A program made the translations under genes and the position numbers. The notes beneath the pieces are model-generated. The model saw nothing but the letters and a program-made list of their open reading frames with translations, had not been told where the DNA came from and ran no database searches. A stretch of DNA of 10,667 bases from Pseudomonadota bacterium (GTDB taxonomy: Bacteria > Pseudomonadota > Alphaproteobacteria > Micropepsales > Micropepsaceae): assembly GCA_021808875.1 (NCBI GenBank), contig JAKBAU010000104.1:1-10667 (forward strand). Reading direction: 5' to 3'. Position 1 is the first letter of the stretch. Each line of letters begins with the position of its first letter. This document shows, piece after piece, positions 7,242 through 10,667 of the stretch.

Positions 7242-7264
7242 GTATAAGTAATTGCAATTTATAC
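7242..7264. repeat. AT-rich near-palindrome at the GNAT breakpoint
   Basis: The outer arms GTATA and TATAC flank the perfect 10-bp palindrome AATTGCAATT (7250-7259). The left arm has three extra bases, GTA in place of direct continuation, so the symmetry is imperfect. It lies about 13 bases beyond the point where GNAT homology stops. It could be an operator, a recombination site or chance in AT-rich DNA. Confidence 0.4.
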
Positions 7265-7402
7265 GAAATTTTCCGCGTTTTTTGCCTGTGTAGGAATTGT
7301 GCAGAAGTATTTTGGGATTCAGCGTCTTCCTGCCCAGCAATGCGATTCGTTTTTCGGCCGTGAAATGCGAGCTAACGTCAGCTCCAAGAAAATGCCCGCC
7401 GC

Positions 7403-7526
7403 TTATCGACTGCGCCCGACGCCATCGAACATCGTGGGCTCGGCATAACGCCCGGCGACGGTGGCTCCGGCCTTCGGCCTCGCGTCCTCGACAAGCGGGA
7501 ACATGACCAATTCGCGATTCGGTGAT
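7403..7526 (-). pseudogene. Possible coding remnant or frameshifted tail behind the nuclease gene
   Basis: In a frame different from the nuclease gene, the minus strand reads through the nuclease stop and continues as LFESPNRELVMFPLVEDARP and a further 23 residues before a TAA. Codons here end mostly in G or C and the peptide is not low-complexity, so it looks like once-coding sequence. Either the nuclease gene has suffered a frameshift near its end and this is its original tail, or it is a fragment of another gene. I do not recognise the family. Confidence 0.3.
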
Positions 7527-10037
7527 TCAAACAGGTCCAGACCTCTTACGGAACCGTGGCCGCACGTCGCAATCAAACTCCTTGACCGTAAACCTGTCAG
7601 ATGGTCGCTCCGGCATGATCTTTTCGCCATTGTGATCTAGGCGCGCGTCAAAAACGACGAGGTAGCCGAGGCTTGTATTTTTGTTCTCCAAGTAATGTAA
7701 AACCTGTTCCTCGCCGGACGCAGCGTATGGCGCGGAGTACCGGAAGCCGCACATCTTCAGCTCTACCACCAGCACAAGCGCGCCCATAAGTTGCACATAG
7801 ATATCGATGCGGCCTGCGCCCGTTTTGATCTCCTCGAACACGTTGATGCGCTCGCCGAATTTGCCCTTTAGGTATGTGTGAAGCAAATTCTGGGCGTAGC
7901 TTTCGGGGCTTGGTATCCATTCGTAATCTTCATCGTCTTTCTTATTCCAGAACGTCATGCGTTTGTCGGCCTTCACAAAGGCGCAGAATTCCAAAAGCGC
8001 CCGCTCAAACATCTCGCTCGTGATCGGTGCATCGGGAGGCGATTCGTCTTTGGCCTGAATGATCGTGCCACCCGACTGAAGGGCCTCTTCCCGATATTGA
8101 AGCGCCAATTCTTTGATTTTTGGACTGCTGGCGGCAAGATTTGCCGCCTTGGTCAGCACCGTTACCGCCTCGCTCAGGTTGCCGGATTCTTTGATCGCAT
8201 TGCCGAGGTTCATCATAAGCCCCGGCATCTCGCCAAAACGCTCAATCTCGTGCCGGAGGAGGATCACAACATCCCCCCACTTTTTCTGCTTCACGAGAAC
8301 GTTTAGTAGCGCGTCTCTCGCAGGCCAATCAATCGGGCTGGCGGCGACAATCTTCCGTAGCCAGAGTTCTGCTCGATTAAGCTCTCCCAATTTGAAGAGC
8401 TGCTGAACCATCGCATGCCGCGCGGGCGCCATAGCACCCTCGGATAGGCCGTGCTGTGCCTGTTCGTTCAGGCAGGCTTCCAGCTTCTGAATCCGTTGTG
8501 TGTCGCTGAGATCAGGGGTAAGCGTCGCCTGCATCGTCTGCACCCCGGCGATCACCTCGTAATTTTTGGCGACCTTTGCCTCGGCAAGAATGGCCTCGGC
8601 CTCGGCGGCGTCAAAGTTATTTGATAGCGCAACCAGTCGATTTGCGAGCTTGAAGTGCGGATGGTTGTTCAGTTCGGTCAGGGTATCGGCTTCAGTGCCA
8701 GCCGCGTTTGCTTCCTCTCCGCGACCCAGCGCCTTTAGTTCTTGTTGGAGGAGATAGAGCGAGCTGATTAGCTCGGCCTCAGCACCTTGAAGGTCCCGTC
8801 TCAACTCAACCGCCTTTTGGATATCCTCCAATGCGTGTTTGTGATCGCCGAGCATCGATAGACGGTTGGCTCTTATGTGGAAAAGCCCCGCGCGTAGGTC
8901 TCTGTTCTGCAAGCCCTCCTGCATAGTGAGCGCTTCAACCTCATTTAGGACGTTGATCGCTTGTTGCGGGCTTTTGTACATCTGGGCCTTCATCAGCCCC
9001 ATCAGGCTCCGACCCGCTTCAGGCTTGTTTCCTGCTTCTAGAAAGGCATCAGCCGAATTACGTGCGGCTTGCGCCATCTCGGGATCGGACGGGGCAAGTA
9101 TCATGGAGAGGTTTCGCCACGCCCAAGCGCGGCTCTCCGGCGCGAGAGTCTCCGGTGTTTTCAGCAGCCGACGAAATATCGTCATCGCCGTTTCGACCTG
9201 CCCACTTATGGCTGCGCCGTGGGCGATAATCATTTCCAGATCGGCCTTTTGAACATCCGTTAGGCCCGGCTTTTCTCTCAGCACGACTTCCGCTTGCTCA
9301 GCGGCGATATCCATCCGCTTGAGCTGGTGCGCGACGACCATCAGGTGCTCACGGACAGATAACTTCCGCGTTGCGTCCAGCCCGCTCAATTCTATGGCCG
9401 ACAGCGCGTTCAATAGCGCCTCATTCGGCGGGTAACCGAATTGTCCGTCCTTAGATGCCGCCTCCATTTCCTCGGCAGCTTTTAGATGGTCCCCCAAAGC
9501 GGTCGCCGCGCTGATCTTTTCCGCGACCTTTGAGGGAATGCTCGCAAACATCTCCGAAAGCGCTTTGTGCATATCAGCGGCGAGATTGTCGGGGCCTGTC
9601 GCATAGGGATGCGTCGGCTTGCCGGTAGAGATGATCCGGCCGGTATTCATATCGATGGTCAGTTCAAGCTGGAAGTCACCATCCGGTAAGTCTTTCGTCG
9701 TAAGACCACGCTCCTCGATTGACTTCCTAATATCAGCGACAATTTCTTCGAGCGGCTTCTGTCCGCTGGTCTTGGTTTTCAGATAAGTGGGGTCAATGAG
9801 ATGCTTTAGCCGTTGCAGCGCATCGTCGCTGCTGGTCTCCAACTTAGCATCGGCACCGCCGGATTCGGTTTTTGTAAGGGTCAGCCTGCCGAGCATGACT
9901 TTATCGCCCGCGCTGTCCTCGAAGATCGCCAGGCGCTTGTGAGGCAGCGCCGGCTTATCTTGCTCGTTTTGATCCGGTTCCGACATCTCGGTGAGCGGTG
10001 TTGCGGCGTCGTCCGGCTGATCAAAAGTATCGCTCAT
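7527..10037 (-). CDS. TPR-array protein with C-terminal PD-(D/E)XK nuclease-like domain
   Basis: An 836-residue protein of unknown function. Residues about 30-165 form an unrecognised N-terminal domain (KRLAIFEDSAGDKVMLGRL ... FQLELTIDMNTGRIIS). Residues about 228-650 are helical repeats. The clearest TPR-like units are 264-295, 380-413 (ANRLSMLGDHKHALEDIQKA) and 607-639 (NLGNAIKESGNLSEAVTVL). A linker leads to a C-terminal domain, about 675-815, with the PD-(D/E)XK pattern: acidic Glu735-736, GRID with Asp745, ELK with Glu759 and Lys761, and QVLHYL with Gln778 and Tyr782. All residues of the nuclease core appear intact. There is no signal peptide. I chose ATG 10037 with GGGA upstream; ATG 10049 and TTG 10148 (AGAGG upstream, 873 residues) are alternatives. 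Codon use is visibly less GC-rich than in the metabolic genes. Placed beside AbiEi, a defence role is plausible but inferred. Confidence 0.82.
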   Translation of the reverse strand: MSDTFDQPDDAATPLTEMSEPDQNEQDKPALPHKRLAIFEDSAGDKVMLGRLTLTKTESGGADAKLETSSDDALQRLKHLIDPTYLKTKTSGQKPLEEIVADIRKSIEERGLTTKDLPDGDFQLELTIDMNTGRIISTGKPTHPYATGPDNLAADMHKALSEMFASIPSKVAEKISAATALGDHLKAAEEMEAASKDGQFGYPPNEALLNALSAIELSGLDATRKLSVREHLMVVAHQLKRMDIAAEQAEVVLREKPGLTDVQKADLEMIIAHGAAISGQVETAMTIFRRLLKTPETLAPESRAWAWRNLSMILAPSDPEMAQAARNSADAFLEAGNKPEAGRSLMGLMKAQMYKSPQQAINVLNEVEALTMQEGLQNRDLRAGLFHIRANRLSMLGDHKHALEDIQKAVELRRDLQGAEAELISSLYLLQQELKALGRGEEANAAGTEADTLTELNNHPHFKLANRLVALSNNFDAAEAEAILAEAKVAKNYEVIAGVQTMQATLTPDLSDTQRIQKLEACLNEQAQHGLSEGAMAPARHAMVQQLFKLGELNRAELWLRKIVAASPIDWPARDALLNVLVKQKKWGDVVILLRHEIERFGEMPGLMMNLGNAIKESGNLSEAVTVLTKAANLAASSPKIKELALQYREEALQSGGTIIQAKDESPPDAPITSEMFERALLEFCAFVKADKRMTFWNKKDDEDYEWIPSPESYAQNLLHTYLKGKFGERINVFEEIKTGAGRIDIYVQLMGALVLVVELKMCGFRYSAPYAASGEEQVLHYLENKNTSLGYLVVFDARLDHNGEKIMPERPSDRFTVKEFDCDVRPRFRKRSGPV

Positions 10038-10283
10038 GGATTGTCCCATGTGCCCCAGGGTCCCGCGCAGTGTCGCGTCTGTTCGCTCGCTCCCTTGATG
10101 ATTGAGGTAGCCGCGCCAGCCCTCAGGGTGATGCTGCTGACACGCCAAGGACCTCTATTTTGTATTTTTAGGCACAAAACCAGACGATTTCCTTTGTTTC
10201 GATACATTAAATGTTGACAGATTTCAACGCCTAAGGCATTCTATAACACAAAACAAAGGCTTGCATGAGGTTTTGTTACACGA
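10038..10283. promoter_or_regulatory. AT-rich divergent control region, nuclease gene / abiEi
   Basis: The 246 bases between the two divergent starts become strongly AT-rich from about 10150. TTGACA stands at 10214-10219 on the plus strand, and a TATAAC at 10242-10247 is 22 bases away, too far for a normal pair. The poorer CATTCT at 10237-10242 has 17-base spacing. ACAAAAC occurs at 10174-10180 and 10248-10254 and in reverse as GTTTTGT at 10270-10276. AbiEi proteins are known to bind repeats in their own promoter, so these are candidate operators. Confidence 0.5.
10191..10259. repeat. 9-bp inverted repeat around the putative abiEi promoter
   Basis: CCTTTGTTT at 10191-10199 and AAACAAAGG at 10251-10259 are perfect reverse complements, separated by 51 bases that contain the TTGACA box. 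The arrangement would suit a repressor binding on both sides of the promoter. Confidence 0.45.
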
Positions 10284-10667
10284 ATGACCATAACATTTCC
10301 CATCCGCTCCCTTTCGCCGCAAGAAAGCCGCGTCGTCCTCACCCTGACGGAGCGCGGGCGCCGTGAAGTGGCGCGGGAGGATATTATCAAGCTTCTGTCA
10401 GTAAGCCCGGAATCCGCAGATCATGTGATCCGGTCCCTGCGTCGCAAAGGCTGGCTCCAGCAGGCAAGCTGGGGGAAGTACCTCCTGATTCCCCCCGATC
10501 AAGGGCCGGAAGCACTGGGCGAAGGCAATCTACTGGCGCTCGCCAGCCGCATCGCCGAGCCCCATCCCTATTATCTGGGCTACGGAACGGCCGCCGCCCA
10601 CTACGGCCTGACCACGCAGCATCGCAACACCATCTGGATAGTCACGCCTGCGCGCCTGCGCGACCGG
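10284..10667 (+). CDS. abiEi: AbiEi-family antitoxin of a type IV toxin-antitoxin system (partial)
   Basis: The frame is open from ATG 10284 to the window edge, giving 128 residues. Residues about 8-70 form a winged helix: SLSPQESRVVLTL, EDIIKLLSVSPESADHVIRSLRRKGWL and the wing WGKYLLIPP. Next come LLALASRIAEPHPYYLGYGTAAAHYGLTTQ and NTIWIVT, the pattern of the AbiEi antitoxin family in which the winged helix represses the operon and the C-terminal part counteracts the toxin. The partner toxin AbiEii, a nucleotidyltransferase-fold enzyme, normally follows directly and should lie outside the window. A GAGG at 10267-10270 lies 13 nt upstream, so the ribosome site is weak. The family call is confident; whether this copy protects against phage or only stabilises DNA cannot be told. 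Confidence 0.85.
   Translation, partial: MTITFPIRSLSPQESRVVLTLTERGRREVAREDIIKLLSVSPESADHVIRSLRRKGWLQQASWGKYLLIPPDQGPEALGEGNLLALASRIAEPHPYYLGYGTAAAHYGLTTQHRNTIWIVTPARLRDR

Larger units (their letters stand above)
7230..7526. other. Junction region without a confident gene
   Basis: The part 7235-7360 is markedly AT-rich compared with the GC-rich metabolic DNA to its left. It contains the near-palindrome at 7242-7264. From 7403 to about 7530 a minus-strand frame has GC-rich third positions and reads like the tail of a protein (see the separate entry). No tRNA, integrase or terminal repeat of an insertion sequence was seen here. Confidence 0.5.

Noticed and set aside
6829..7257. Minus-strand open frame of 142 codons overlapping the GNAT remnant
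   Set aside because: It is a shifted frame; the GNAT motifs are in the neighbouring frame and this one has none.
7454..7480. GGCC-TTC-GGCC hairpin as a terminator behind the nuclease gene
   Set aside because: The stem is only 4 bp, has no T run on the minus strand, and lies within coding-like sequence.
7878..8306. Plus-strand open frame of 142 codons inside the nuclease gene
   Set aside because: It is antisense to a TPR and nuclease coding region with good domain support and shows no recognisable domain.
10214..10247. TTGACA and TATAAC as a sigma-70 promoter for abiEi
   Set aside because: Both boxes match well on their own, but the 22-base spacing is too long for a normal promoter, so I list them only as part of the control region.
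1..10667. CRISPR array, tRNA, rRNA or insertion sequence ends
   Set aside because: I looked for regularly spaced repeats, cloverleaf-like segments and terminal inverted repeats next to a transposase, and found none.

Overview
The window looks like chromosomal DNA of a GC-rich alphaproteobacterium. This rests on the hydroxyacid dehydrogenase placed divergently from a secreted SH3-domain gene, the OmpL-like outer-membrane porin, and GC-rich codon use throughout the left two thirds. Genus is not assignable by eye.

Positions 1-6842 read as ordinary metabolic chromosome. A secreted bacterial-SH3 protein leaves on the minus strand (cut by the window edge). Divergent from it is a D-2-hydroxyacid dehydrogenase of the glyoxylate/hydroxypyruvate reductase type. 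A histidine phosphatase-family gene converges on the dehydrogenase and is itself divergent from a short-chain dehydrogenase/reductase (SDR). Then come three plus-strand genes: a signal-peptide-bearing beta-barrel porin, a cytoplasmic family 1 glycoside hydrolase and a malate dehydrogenase. Porin and glycosidase are close and codirectional. They suggest a small uptake-and-hydrolysis unit for glycosides, with the SDR and malate dehydrogenase as metabolic neighbours. That link is inferred from position.

Positions 6858-7530 look like a junction. A GNAT acetyltransferase gene on the minus strand keeps only its C-terminal half (acetyl-CoA loop and following motifs). Its reading frame runs into AT-rich DNA near 7230 that does not resemble a GNAT N-terminus. 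This breakpoint, the change in base composition and the genes beyond it point to an accessory island starting at about 7230.

Positions 7527-10667 are accessory DNA. One large minus-strand gene encodes an 836-residue protein with an unrecognised N-terminal domain, a long TPR-like helical array and a C-terminal PD-(D/E)XK nuclease-like domain (GRID...ELK...QxxxY). Divergent from it, across an AT-rich intergenic region with inverted and direct repeats, begins an AbiEi-family antitoxin (type IV toxin-antitoxin, abortive infection), cut by the right edge. The AbiEii toxin gene is expected just outside. The TPR-nuclease protein beside AbiE is the best candidate in the window for an undescribed defence gene. 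Nothing in the sequence proves that role.
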